From Saxidomus purpurata (lineage: Eukaryota > Mollusca > Bivalvia > Venerida > Veneridae), in contig JAFMSR010000017.1 in assembly GCA_022818135.1 (NCBI GenBank), forward strand, positions 11,856,561 through 11,920,560: DNA of 64,000 nt. Direction: 5' to 3'. The position numbers and the translations under genes are program-made. Shown here in pieces: positions 48,009 to 59,400 of the stretch. The notes under the pieces are model-generated. The model did no database searches and had not been told where the DNA came from. It saw only the letters and a program-made list of their open reading frames with translations. How positions within the stretch are numbered: the stretch's first letter is position 1; each line of letters opens with the position of its first letter.

Positions 48009-48186
48009 CAAACAGGGAATGCCACGTACCAAAAACGCAGCCTCCCCAAAACGAACCCCACAGCACCCAGAAGTGCACACCACCACCAACACACACACAC
48101 ACACGCACACACGCACACACACAATCATGTACACACACAATCATGTACACACACACATATACACTACCAACACACACTAGCATACA
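47978..48186 (-). mobile_element. Naiad 3' fragment with A28 homopolymer tip
   Basis: The usual heteropolymer tip is replaced by 28 consecutive A on the plus strand (47978-48005) joined to 'tatcaaacaggg'. Inside, 'acacaatcatgtacacac' is tandemly doubled. Truncated at 'ctagcataca'. Confidence 0.75.
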
Positions 48187-48719
48187 GTCCAACGTGCAAT
48201 AGCTTATTTTGTATATGTGTGCAATAGCTTATCTAGAAGGCGGACAGCTCTTAAATGTCAACCTGTAAAAACGGTTTGCCTTCGAAGTGCAAATAGTGAG
48301 ACTATAGCTTACCCAGTAAAGTTACCACATAAAGGGAAATAACCACCGTAACGTTAACATGTAGCGTGTACGGAAAAGAACGGCTATTGGTTGTTAGTTG
48401 GTTCCATCACATTTTCAATATCACAACGTTTAATTTATAACGGAAACAAACCGAAAATTGGCTTACGTGCTGCATTGTTTAGTGAAGTAAGTGTGTCTGT
48501 ACAACTCAAGTGTCCATTCCTGTTGAAGGAACAATAAGATTATGTATTTCAATGAGCGTAAAAATGATAGAGATCTAGCTATAAAATAAAATTTCAAAGA
48601 AGAATCTATTGCGAAATCTGCCTCATTTTACCAGAATTAATCAATATAGAGGCCTTCTTTGATAAATCGCATTCACCAATTAATTTTACAACTCTACATT
48701 GATCATTGAATGGTTTAGG

Positions 48720-48772
48720 GGAGGCTGCGTTTTTGGTACGTGGCATTCCCTGTTTGATATTATTTTTGTTTT
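48720..48772 (+). mobile_element. Naiad 3' tip (about 52 bp), opposite orientation
   Basis: Reads 'gaggctgcgtttttggtacg' to 'tatttttgttttt', flanked by 'tttaggg' on both sides (7-bp duplication). Copy 1 has the uninterrupted site 'ggtttagggtactgcagc' at about 4280. Confidence 0.8.
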
Positions 48773-48885
48773 TAGGGTACTGCAGCATAATTTTAACCGC
48801 TGATTTTATCGATCATGTCTAGAATGCAAATTGTACATAATACTTCCAAAAATGCTACTATCTATGATTTGGAGGTTATCATGAA

Positions 48886-49292
48886 CCTTACAAGAAACCC
48901 CAAAGGAAGGCGTTGGGACCCTAACACCATAAGGCTATGTTTATCAAAATTTAATATTGAGAGATAGCAACAACTTTACTGTTGGCTTTAGGGGAAACAT
49001 TAAGGTTTGTACAAAGGGGCCGTAGACCAAAAGGCGGTAATTAGGATGTCTTCCGATGGAAGAGGCAAGAAAATATGGGAAGGGGATATTGACATGTCGG
49101 GAGAGATTGCTTTGGGTGAAATGAGCATCCAAGAAGATCTTTGTTCTGTCAAATCCATTGCAATAGGAAAATAAAACTAATTTGGTGTGTTGATATGGGC
49201 CCAGAGGCAGATTACTTTTAACATTATGTGCACTGGAAGAAAGGTTCTTGTAACACATGTCTTACAATTTTGTTTGTTGGCATTCTTAGACG
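48886..49292 (+). pseudogene. P-element/THAP9-like transposase relic, copy 2
   Basis: Counterpart of 4756-5282 beginning at 'accttacaagaaacccc' (NLTRNPKGRRWDPNTIR). Reads GEMSIQEDL where copy 1 has MDELSIQEDL, and has a 6-bp insertion just after that breaks the VDMGPEAD frame. The upstream block is missing with the 4395-4883 deletion. Confidence 0.55.
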
Positions 49293-49293
49293 A

Positions 49294-50015
49294 CGTAGCC
49301 TTCAGTAATACAACCACGTCGTCTAACAATGCTCCTGATGCACCCAAAGACTTTTGGGAGCATTCCATCAGGCACAACATATCTTGATTTAAAACTCTTC
49401 TGCGAGCTTGTTCCATTGATTCTTGACTTCGGAACAGATGGTCGTTCTCAAGTGCCCTATGCATTGGAAACTAGTTCGTCTCCCGGTCCATTTAAAAGCA
49501 TTAAGCAAATGAAAGCATTAACCAAATGCTCCCAGTATATCTCGCGTGTCAGCTGCAAATGTTTGATACAGTTTGGGGCGTCTCCATTTTTTGAAATGTT
49601 GTTTCGAACACGCTTTAAATCCATTTTAAAAGTGATTGGGGGTCCGTGTCGATTCCAGATATTTTTTATTTTTAGTGGATAATTTTTCGACCGGTGTTGT
49701 GTCAGCAGAAAACATTTTCAAAAAATATGTTTGTCTGCGGAGGTCCATAGAAACAAAACATATTTTAAAGCCATAAATATTGAGATACTGGACTGCGCGC
49801 CGAAATAAGAAGCGGGGGTTCCCCGCTTTTGTTTGTGTAACGGGAAAACATGCAAATGGGAATCTAAAACCATTTAAGCCAACATACAGAATTTAAGACA
49901 TGTGTTTTAAGAGTTTTAAATCAAGATATGTTGTGCCTGATGGAATGCTCCCAAAAGTTTTTGGGTGCATCAGGAGCATTCTTAGACGACGTGGTTGTAT
50001 TACTGAAAGGCTACG
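49294..50015. mobile_element. Non-autonomous DNA element with ~106-bp inverted repeats, copy 2
   Basis: Same element as 5298-6014, with small indels. Shared position shows it predates the duplication. Confidence 0.6.
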
Positions 50016-50248
50016 AGCGTCATCGTGAGTGTATTCCGCGACCACAGACCAATTACTGATTTGGAAGACATTCGACTAGACAGACTTCTGCAAGCTCTGG
50101 CTTGATTTTAATACGTGGGAGAAAAGTGTCCAGCTGCATAGTCACATAATCAGTTCTATGTTTCGAGAATATAAACTGCTAGATGTATCTAGCAGATTAT
50201 ATTCTTGAAACAGATTATGTGTTCAATGAACGTAAAATGATGAATAAA

Positions 50249-50286
50249 AACAAAAATAATATCAAACAGGGAATGCCACGTACCAA
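50249..50286 (-). mobile_element. Naiad 3' tip (~38 bp)
   Basis: The shortest fragment: 'aacaaaaataatatcaaaca' to 'gccacgtacc', inserted after 'gatgaataaa'. Copy 1 at about 6240 reads 'gatgaataaatacaaattc' without it. Confidence 0.8.
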
Positions 50287-50575
50287 ATACAAATTCAAAG
50301 AAGAACCTATAGCGAAAAATGTCTCATTTCACCACAATCAATTAATACAGAGTCTTTCTGTAATAGCATCCACCTATTAACTGTACAACAACAACTCTAC
50401 ATAGATTAGTGAATGGTTTGCGGCACTGCAGTTTATTTTAAACCGGATTGTATCGATGATGACTGTGAATGCATAGCTTAAACTTATAGGTAATGTTATG
50501 ATACTTCCAAAGATTCTGTCATTTATGTGTTAGAGGTTATTTAAATTGGCTCAGATACAGGGTATGTCCCTTGAA

Positions 50576-52490
50576 GATTGTAAGATGAGTGTTATACATA
50601 CATGTTAACTTCAGTGGACTCTTCGTCTTCAGCTGACCCGTTAGTTATTCACATATGTTGTTTGTGATCTGCTGTGATGTTCCATAGTATACAGAAAGGA
50701 CTGAATGAAATCCTGAAAAATTGATTACAAACATTTAGTATAAGTTGTACATGACATGCATGAACTGTTCGGAAATTAAAATACAGTAGGTCAGTTATAT
50801 GAGCTACTGTGGTATCAGAAGATCTCAGACGAAACATTCTCGAATTAAACCAAGCATTAACATTTTACAAAGTACTATTTTCCATCCGAATATATTGGAC
50901 ATCCGAAATATGAAAAGTTCTGACCTGTGTTTTCCGAAAAATGGGCTATTCTGAATCATATTTGTTCTGTTATCTTTATGTCGCAGTTTCCCTGTGTCAT
51001 GGAACTTATTTCTGTTTAAAGTTGCTCGCTCTCAGATTTTGGTAAAAAAAATAAAGTTCTTCAAACTGTATGTTAATAACGTACTTTAGAACATAATTTT
51101 CCGCAAGATGATACTTGATTAGGATTACATGTAATGTATGATTTTATAAAGGCAAAGGTATTCTGTATCCAACAAAAGCCTTGTTAAAGAAAACAAATGA
51201 AACTGCTTTTACGCCTGCAAATATGGAATTTCGATAAGTGTGAAAGCTGAGACATTTACACAGGAAATAGTTATCAGTTGGTATGCTAGACTACACTTCC
51301 ATGTGTCAATATTGAATTTCTTTTTATAACAGTAAGTTTTTTAACTTTCATAAAGAACAACTCTGTATTAAGTTGTATTCATTTTAATATCGTCTATAAT
51401 TTCACAAATTTTAAAATTATCTGAAAATACCTCTTTATCAAGCAACCTATTTGCAAGAAAAACGATGCTTTTAATATCAGATTTACATTCATTCACATAC
51501 ACTCAACAGGTTTAGAAACGCAAAAGTGGCAAAATATTTATTTTATCAGTGTTATCGTTTTTCAAATTTATTCCAATTTCATACACAACAAAAACAATAC
51601 AAAATTGAACTCTGGTAAAAGTTTCAATAATTCATCGCAAAAAATGACGTAAATAGAAATAAAAATAAATAGCGTCATCCAAATAAAAATGTTCAACAGG
51701 GGAAATCTTTGCGTTTCTGAATCGGTTAAGTGTACAAGTTAATTTCTTGCAAAGTAACTGTTCTCGGTCGTAACAAGTAAAACTGTCAGTAAATGGTCAT
51801 GTGTAGGATGATTAAAATACCATTCATGATGAAAACATATAAATGAGTTCTTGTTCAACAATTCTGAAGTAGAAAGGGTTGTCTCCGCAACCGATTTCTC
51901 GTTTTGCTAACATATGAGGGATGTTCATCGTAAGGATCTCTGCAAAAGACATATTAGATAAATCAAAATGCCACTTTACACAACTCATTGGTGGCAAACT
52001 TTAATTAGTATCACACCACATTGCTACATATACAAATGTACTGAAAATCGCAATCAAAATACAAAGAACTAATAATTGCACAGACATTGTTTGTTGTGCA
52101 TTCCCGTTTACTGAAGACGTTACGGGATTTAAAAAGGCGGCCAATTAGCAATAAGTGGAGACCGCAATGTAACATCCCTTTGGTGTGTTGAACGTCAAAA
52201 TTAGTAACGGAAAACAAAGCAAATGACAAATGTAACTGTAAATTCCCGTCAAAGTAGAAAATAACGGGATGTACACAAAGTCAAAAAATAATTATACCTT
52301 GCACATTTGATTGACAATAGGCACAGTTACATGTTATTTTATAGTCAAAATCTTTACCAGTGCACCCCCATAGAAAAAAAACCCCTTGTTTTAAACAGAA
52401 ATTAAACCGCTTGAATTGTGATGATATAATTCATACAGAAATGGTATATTTTGAGGGCATAGCTCACCAGTAAACACGGAATGAATTCAC
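50576..52490. other. Non-coding duplicated stretch
   Basis: Counterpart of 6561-8470. No gene visible; truncated TTAA-MITE end at about 51018-51110. Confidence 0.45.
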
Positions 52491-52493
52491 GGT

Positions 52494-52821
52494 GACTTTG
52501 GAACATGGTGGGGGTAAGAGTGAGGTTGGGTGCGCACCATAAACCGGTTTAAGCTCCCCAGTGGTGTTTTTGCCACTGACCGTTCCAAGGCGGTGCCCCA
52601 CTGTGTTCCTTTAATTGTTCGTTTTGTCCTCGTGTGTTTGCTTTGTGTGCTAGTGTGTGCTGGTGGTGTATGTGTGTGTGTGTGTGTGCGTGGTTGTGTG
52701 TCGTGTGTGTGTGCGTGTGTGTGTGTGTTGGTGGTGTGCACTTCTGGGTGCTGTGGAGTTCGTTTTGGGGAGGCTGCGTTTTTGGTACGTGGCATTCCCT
52801 GTTTGATATTATTTTTGTTTT
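52494..52821 (+). mobile_element. Naiad 3' fragment, plus orientation (~328 bp)
   Basis: From 'gactttggaacatggtgggg' through the GT repeat to 'gatattatttttgttttt'. Copy 1 has the empty site 'ttcacggtttatgtgcccg' at about 8470. No clear target duplication. Confidence 0.85.
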
Positions 52822-52869
52822 TATGTGCCCGTGTGCATAAATTAACATACAACAAGGAACATAGAACAT

Positions 52870-53915
52870 GTATAAACTACCAGTATCCAAGTAGTGGTGA
52901 TACACAAAATAGCATATGTCTAACTTTCATGAAACAAGTAAAATGTACCGGTATCCAAGTAGTGGTTATATACAAAAAAGCATACATTGTATGTAGACAC
53001 TCTAAATAACTGGCATCAAGTTTCATAAAACATGTTCAAAGAACCGGTATCCAAGGTATGGTGATATACAAAATAGCATATGTACACATTCAAAATATCT
53101 GGCATCAAGTTTCATAAAACATGTTCAAAGAATCGGTATCCAAGGTATGGTGATATACAAAATTACATATGTACACATTCAAAATAACTGGCATCAAGTT
53201 TCATAAAACAGGTACAAAGTATCGGTATCCCAGTAGTGCTGATATACAAAATTACATATGTACACATTCAAAATAACTGGCATCAAGTTTCATAAAACAT
53301 GTTCAAAGTATCGGTATCCCAGAAGTGGTGATATACAAAATTACGTCTGTACACAAAATAACTGGCATCAAGTTTCATAAAACATGTTCAAAGAACCGGT
53401 ATCCAAGGTATGGTGATATACAAAATAGCATATGTACACATTCAAAATAACTGGCATCAAGTTTCATAAAACATGTTCAAAGAACCGGTATCCAAGGTAT
53501 GGTGATATACAAAATTACATATGTACATATTCAAAATAAATGGCATCAAGTTTCATAAAACAGGTACAAAGTATCGGTATCCCAGTAGTGCTGATATACA
53601 AAATTACATATGTACACATTCAAAATAACTGGCATCAAGTTTCATAAAACATGTTCAAAGTATCGGTATCCCAGAAGTGGTGATATACAAAATTACGTCT
53701 GTACACAAAATAACTGGCATCAAGTTTCATAAAACATGTTCAAAGTACCGTTATCCAAGGTATGGTGATATACAAAAAAGCATATGTATAAATTCAAAAT
53801 AACTGGCATCAAGTTTCATAAAACAGGTACAAAGTATCGGTATCCCAGAAGTGGTGATATACAAAATTACGTATGTACACAAAATAACTGGCATCAAGTT
53901 TCATAAAACATGTGC
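52870..53915. repeat. Tandem array, 89/85-bp unit, about 11 units
   Basis: Longer version of 8535-9130. First landmark 'ataactggcatcaag' at 53006 and last at 53884. A block of several consecutive units is itself duplicated, consistent with expansion by unequal exchange or replication slippage. Confidence 0.85.
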
Positions 53916-54086
53916 ATTGTACAAAGTCTCCAGTGGTGTGATTAAACCGGAAACAAAGTCTGTTTGAAAGATGTTCGCATTTTATTGACTCCTTTTTAAA
54001 GAAAAACATGTAATATGCGTTCAAAAGTCTTCCAGAAACAAAAGCGTATCTTGTCTTGTAAGCTGTACGGCCAGTCCACACGCGCA

Positions 54087-54635
54087 TCACTCCACAAGAA
54101 CAGGATTTCCTTTCTTAAAATCATGATTACTAACAGACTCCTGAACATCTTGAAGTTGCTGCTGAAAGTATGTATAGTTAACTTGTGGTCCACCTTTTTT
54201 GGCAACCTTTTCAGGTTTCTGTAGTTTTTCCCCAAGTTTCAAAATGTCTTTGTTAAATGATGGCCCAAATATTGCTTTTGTATATAACCTCTCATTGAAA
54301 TAATTGCTATTATCAAACACACATGCCTTCAATTTAGTATAAGCAATCAGTTTGCCATCTGATGTGTCTTGTTCGATTTCCATAAGTGTTACCTTTTTTT
54401 GGTCCTTCTTTTTTTGGTATTACATCTTTTCGATGGGCTTTTTTTTCCCGTTTAATATGCATTAAGAAATATTTTCTAAAGTGAGTTGCTGAAACTTTAT
54501 AACAAACCGAAACACAAATTCTTCTAACAGATCGCTTAAGAAACCTACAGTATCAACCACATCTTCGTTTTGATTGTCACTATCAAGTACAACAAATAAA
54601 TTAATCCATCCTTTATAAAGATCCATGTCATTCAT
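54087..54635 (-). pseudogene. Unidentified coding relic, copy 2
   Basis: Counterpart of 9301-10082 without the Naiad insertion. ATG 54635 runs 57 codons (MNDMDLYKGWINLFVVLDSD and on) to TAA 54464-54462. The 98-codon block from ATG 54383 to 54087 is identical to copy 1. Between them indels in the Lys/Arg-rich part create a further stop, which copy 1 lacks. The upstream boundary 'aaaatacag|gaag' resembles a splice acceptor, so this could be the last exon(s) of a former gene whose remainder lies in 54714-57683. Family unknown. Confidence 0.4.
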
Positions 54636-54914
54636 AATCTTCCTGTATTTTCACCGTGTTTGATGTAACAAAGCAAAAGTCCCAAACTTACGCATATCGT
54701 GGTTTAAGGTTTGAAAGAAGAGAAAAGTAGAATCATTTATATTTGTTAAACTTTGTCTTATATTCTGTTTTCTAGAAATATTTTCAAGTGTTTCAAAGTG
54801 TTATGTAAAAGTTCGCTGTAAGATGTGACAATAAACTGGATTTTTGTCTTGATTCATATATTTTCGAATCTTTCTTAGGGTCATAAAGTGAATTGTGTGC
54901 TTGTTTCTGAAATT

Positions 54915-55154
54915 TTAATTTAATTTTGCAATGCAGTACCCGCCGATATAACGCATATTTCCGTTTCCAATCTCAATTTTTTCTGTGGCAATAGTTCTTT
55001 CAGGAATAGTTGCAGTTTCAATTTGTTCGGATTCTTTATCAGGATCTGTTGATGTTGAAAACATGCAGATGTACAAAAAATTGAGCACAATCAGGACATT
55101 CATCAGAAGTAAATGCTGAAGCAAAGCTGTTGCATGTTGAGAAATAGTCGTCAC
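54915..55154 (-). CDS. Unidentified ORF (79 codons), possible exon
   Basis: Ends GNGNMRYIGGYCIAKLN and stops. The YIGGY(C/V)xxKL phrase is reminiscent of transposase C-terminal segments, and the block lies upstream, on the same strand, of the relic at 54087-54635. Evidence is weak; it could be chance. Confidence 0.2.
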   Translation of the reverse strand: MTTISQHATALLQHLLLMNVLIVLNFLYICMFSTSTDPDKESEQIETATIPERTIATEKIEIGNGNMRYIGGYCIAKLN

Positions 55155-55168
55155 TTTTTAAGTATATG

Positions 55169-55525
55169 TTAAAGCTGATCGCTCTCAATTACCGTTGAAA
55201 ATTATTTATTTTTTTGTAAATTGACATACTTATACATAAATAGAAAATTAAAGGCTAGAATCAAAATAAAAGCTAAAATATAGGCAGGAATTTGCAGAAA
55301 TCGATTGAAAATGTTGGTTACACGACTCCACTACACTATATGTTTATATTGGAATTTCAAAAGCGTTTGCGACGAATTTGGTAGCGTATCATTTGAAATT
55401 CAGAGATATACGACCGGAATTTATACTGGATACTTTTTATATGACTATATGTTCTAAAATACGTTATTTACATACAGTTTGAAGAACTTTATTTTCTACC
55501 AAAATCTGAGAGCGAGCAGCTTTAA
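55169..55525. mobile_element. TTAA-flanked MITE
   Basis: 'ttaaagctgatcgctctcaa' at the left and 'ctgagagcgagcagctttaa' at the right, TTAA on both sides, full internal sequence in inverted orientation relative to 32319-33134. Confidence 0.75.
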
Positions 55526-55675
55526 CGTCTGAACCAAATCTTGTATCAGATGTATTATCGGACATTTTGCCATCGGTTAATATGGACTCTGAAATTTTAG
55601 ACAATTTCAAAAGTTGAGATCATAGACACCAGTAAAAATGTACAGGACTTTGCCCAAATTTTTCACATAGTTTTG

Positions 55676-56062
55676 TCATTGGTTCTTCAGCGGTGTTTCA
55701 TTGTGTTCATTTAGAAAACCATCTAAAATCACAAAAGGGTTTAAGTAATCAGGAAAGGGAAATGGCTGTAGCTCACTAAATGGAACTTTTGAATCAACAG
55801 TATGCCGAAACTCTACGTAATTATCACTACCATTACTAACACCACCACCAACATCATCATCAACATTGTACTCATAACGGTCAAATCCAATATCATCATC
55901 ATCAAAGTTGAAATCATCCAGGTTCTTATCATGTACATTTTCCAATTCTATATCAAAGGGAGTAAAAAGATCATTTTCTAAATCTTTTGAAATAAATTCA
56001 TTTAGACAACAAGTTAAATTTGGAGAATCAGTAGTAAAACGCATATTATAGAAGTTGAACAC
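55676..56062 (-). CDS. Unidentified acidic ORF (128 codons)
   Basis: Starts MFNFYNMRFTTDSPNLTCC and contains the acidic run DDFNFDDDDIGFDRYEYN, ending at 55676. The length and composition suggest a real or recently real exon, for example of a transcription regulator or a mobile-element protein. No domain recognised. No counterpart in copy 1. Confidence 0.3.
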   Translation of the reverse strand: MFNFYNMRFTTDSPNLTCCLNEFISKDLENDLFTPFDIELENVHDKNLDDFNFDDDDIGFDRYEYNVDDDVGGGVSNGSDNYVEFRHTVDSKVPFSELQPFPFPDYLNPFVILDGFLNEHNETPLKNQ

Positions 56063-56471
56063 TTGTAAGGGGTGTGTGGAAACGAAATGTAGCCTGAAAT
56101 ATTTTACTTGTTTTTACTTTTACTATGCTTAGAAGTACATGCACGGCCTACTGCTTCACTGATTTGTCCTGAAATACTTGCATCTTCGCAATCAACAACG
56201 ACTGATTTTAAAACGTTTTAATATATCTTATATTACATTAGTAAGTTAGTTATATTACGTAATAACTGATTTATTGAAATATATGGAGTCATAATATATT
56301 ATATATTTGATTGTCTTAGAGTGTCCTCTTATATAACTTTATTTAAACACAAACTAAATAACTAACATTGAACTGTTGAACAATATACATACATGATAGT
56401 AATACAAACATATTTTTATATGGAAAACTGTCTGTTACATAGTCTAATATTCTCATAAAACATGCATGTAC

Positions 56472-56810
56472 TTAAAACAATGTTTCACTGTCTGAATCAC
56501 TCTCAAATGAGAATCTTAGTGGAGTTGCTTTTGAGCCTTTCCTGCGTCTGAAGAGTTTTCTTCTGGGTGCTGACGGTGGCGTAATGTCTGGTAATGAGTC
56601 TTCTGAAATGATTGTGTGATTTGTTCTCTTTCTGTGTAGTCTTTTTGTGAATGTTCGAAGTCTAAGTCACTTCTATTCATTGATCGTTGCAGGGAATTAC
56701 TAGAGGAGCTGTTGTTGTCGCTACTGATGATGATTGGGGAGGTTGAGGTTTTGAGTTTGGTGATTTTTGTATAATTTCGTAGTCACTGTATTGTGTTCCT
56801 GTATCTGTTT
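56472..56810 (-). pseudogene. Decayed coding tract with basic/Ser-rich end
   Basis: Next to repeat A at 56811: TGTQYSDYEIIQKSPNSKPQ then PPQSSSVATTTAPLVIP, a stop, and in another frame SEDSLPDITPPSAPRRKLF, RRRKGSKATPL and FESDSDSETLF to TAA 56474-56472. The Pro/Gln-rich style resembles the end of the tract at 58695-59400 on the same strand, so both could be parts of one broken gene split by repeats A and B. Identity unknown. Confidence 0.3.
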
Positions 56811-57390
56811 TTAGCTCACTTGGCACAAAGTGCCAGAGTGAGCTATTAGGATCGCTTTCCGTCCGGGGTCCGTCGTACGTCGCACATCGTCCGTCCACCA
56901 TTTCCTTCAAACGACATCTCGTCTAAAACCACTGGACAAACGTTGAAGAAACTTTGCATGTTTCTTGCATGAAGCTCTATCAAAGTTGTTCAAAGAACTC
57001 CATTCCATGCAGAACTCTGGTTGCTATGGCAACAAATAGGAAAATCTTTAAAAAGTATTCTTCTCTGAACCCACAGTGTTAGATATTTGACATGTAGCAT
57101 TGTCTAGTAGATCTCTACCAAGATTGTTCAAATTATGACCCCCCTGGGTCAAAATTGGGTGGTCACTTAGTTTCGCATAGGTTTAAATAAGAAAAAACTT
57201 TAAAAATCTTCTTCTCTGAAACTACAAGGCCTAGAGCTTAGATATTTGGCCTGTGGCATTTTCTAGTGGACTTCTACCAAGATTTTTCAAATTATGAACC
57301 CCGCCTGGGGGTCACTTAGTTTTGCATAAGCTTATTTAGGAAAAACTTAAAAAATCTTCCACTCTGAAACCACAAGGTTTTATAGAGTCA
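56811..57390. repeat. Dispersed repeat A fragment
   Basis: Begins with the hairpin end (agctcacttggcac-aaa-gtgccagagtgagct) followed by 'gtccgtcc' and three degenerate internal units. Inverted relative to 34791-35948. Confidence 0.7.
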
Positions 57391-57869
57391 GAGTGAAATG
57401 CATTGATTTAATATTGTGTTAAATATTTGTACAATAAAAGTGTTAAGTTTTCATTTTGGTGGAGTATAGTATGTCAATTTTTGAAGAAAAAGAAAGTTTT
57501 CAACGGTAGCTGAGAGCGAGCAGCTTTAAGTTTCATGCATTAAAATTATTATCAGTCAAAAAAATGTAAACATGTTTAATTAAGGAAGTATTTATATGGG
57601 GAATTATAGTTAATTGATTTGTTTTTGTTTAGATGTAAATGTATTAAAGAACATTTTTATATTTCTTGCTGGTATGAGTTATTATATGTACAGGTATAAG
57701 ATCATTATATACATGTATACCTCGTGCCAGTCCATGAATATTCAAAGCTGGACCATTTTTACGTTGACAAAGTACTGTTGCACTGCACTGTTACTTAATA
57801 CTACATTTCGTTCTCGCAGAAATTTTGGAAATCAATGCTTTTTCGAGTTTAATTCTTAATGAATTGTCA

Positions 57870-58695
57870 TAAACAAGAGGGCCATGATGGCCCTATATCG
57901 CTTACCTGACTACGATTTGCTATGATAAAAGGGGTCATGATTCTAACATAATTCGTAGAGCTCCACTACACAATGCTAAGTAACATTTCAAATATCTATA
58001 ATCTACCTGTCGGCCTTGTGTTTTTAGGATCGCTTTCCGTCCGGGTCCCGTCGTTCGTCGTCTGTCGTCCGTCCGTCCACCATTTTCTTCAAACGACATC
58101 TCCTCTGAAATCATGTTGATGAGCCAATGTTGATGAAACTTTGCAGGAATGTTTCTGGAATGAAGCTCTATCAAAGTTGTTCAAAGAATTATATTCCATG
58201 CAGAACTCTGGTTGCTATGGCAGCAAATAGGAAAAACTTAAAAAATCGTCTCTGAAACCACAAGGCTCAGAGCTTAGATATTTAGCATGTGGCATTGTTT
58301 AGTGAGATTGTTCAAATTATGAGCCCCGGGTCAAAATTGACCTTACCAGGGGGGTCACTTGGTTTTACATAGGCTCATATAGGAAAAACGTAAAAAATCT
58401 ACTACTCTGAAACCACAAGGCCTAGAGCTGAGATATCTGGCATGCAGCATTGTATAGTGGACAAGACGACGTGTCGCGTGCAAGACCCATGTCCGTACCT
58501 CAAAGGTCAATACTACACTACAGTACTGTAAGTGTTTAAAAGTAATGGAATACTGTATGCATGGTTACTCTATCATGAATCGAAGGATTTTGAAATTACA
58601 TAGCACATTATTGAGCACATGGAGAGGACACAGACTGTGAGACACCTCTTTCGGGGGCATTCGTCACTTGTGAGGGACAGCTCTTGTTTGTTTTG
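57870..58695. repeat. Repeat A/B chimera, copy 2
   Basis: Counterpart of 10350-11193 with the same A-to-B junction (about 58460). The hairpin present in copy 1 at 10505-10540 is cleanly missing here ('gtttttaggatcgctttcc'). Confidence 0.65.
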
Positions 58696-59400
58696 GTTTT
58701 GGTTGACGGGTCTCTAGTTGTTTTTGTGTTGGTATGTTGATGGGTTTGACGGGTGGCATGGATGGTGCCTTTTCTTCTTCTGCTGTGATGAGATCTAGCA
58801 TACATTTGTTTTTAGCTCCGGAGAATTGTCGTGGTTGTTTAATTATATAGTTGGAGAAGTTTGGTTTTAGTTTTATTTTCTGTGCTTTTAGTTTTATTTT
58901 CTGTGCTTTGATACTGCTGTCTGTACATGCAACTTTAACTGCTTTTAAGAGTTTGACTTATGCGTAAGACTGTTAAAGGTTTGGTTCAGACGTTGTGTGG
59001 CATGTCGTTATATGCAGATTGAAAGTTGGCGTCTCATCTTCCGTCGTGCCATGATATTGCTGATGGTTTGTTATTGAGTAAAAATTATATGGAATTCAGT
59101 AAGATTTTTTGTCTTTTCATTGGTGATCAGTTCTGTTAAGATGAACAGTGGTGTTGGCCACCTGTATACTGGTTGTTCTGTTAGTAGTGGGTCGTCCGGT
59201 TGCCATGTGTAGAGTAATAGGAGTTGTTGTCCTCCCTATCTTGTTTTATTTCGTTCTTCGTCGTAGCTAAGGTGTGTTGGTACTATAGGTGTGTCTGAAA
59301 TGTCTATTGTCATATTTTCTAGGATGACTGTATACCAGTCTTTGTTCATTGATTTGTAGTCGTGCCATAATTATAGTGGTTTAGGAGGCATCTGAAATTA
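58695..59400 (-). pseudogene. Unidentified decayed coding tract, copy 2
   Basis: Same as 11194-11897, with the same TAA, TAG and frameshift, so the decay predates the duplication. Ends against repeat B at 58695. Confidence 0.35.

Larger units (their letters stand above)
54714..57683. other. 2.97-kb segment present only in copy 2
   Basis: In copy 1 'ggtttaaggttt' (10137) joins directly to 'ttatatgtacaggtataag' (10150), with about 2 bp of overlap. The segment contains a TTAA MITE (55169-55525), minus-strand open frames, a piece of repeat A (56811-57390) and a MITE end (57480-57532). Deletion from copy 1 is simpler than insertion here, because the content is mixed. Confidence 0.7.
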
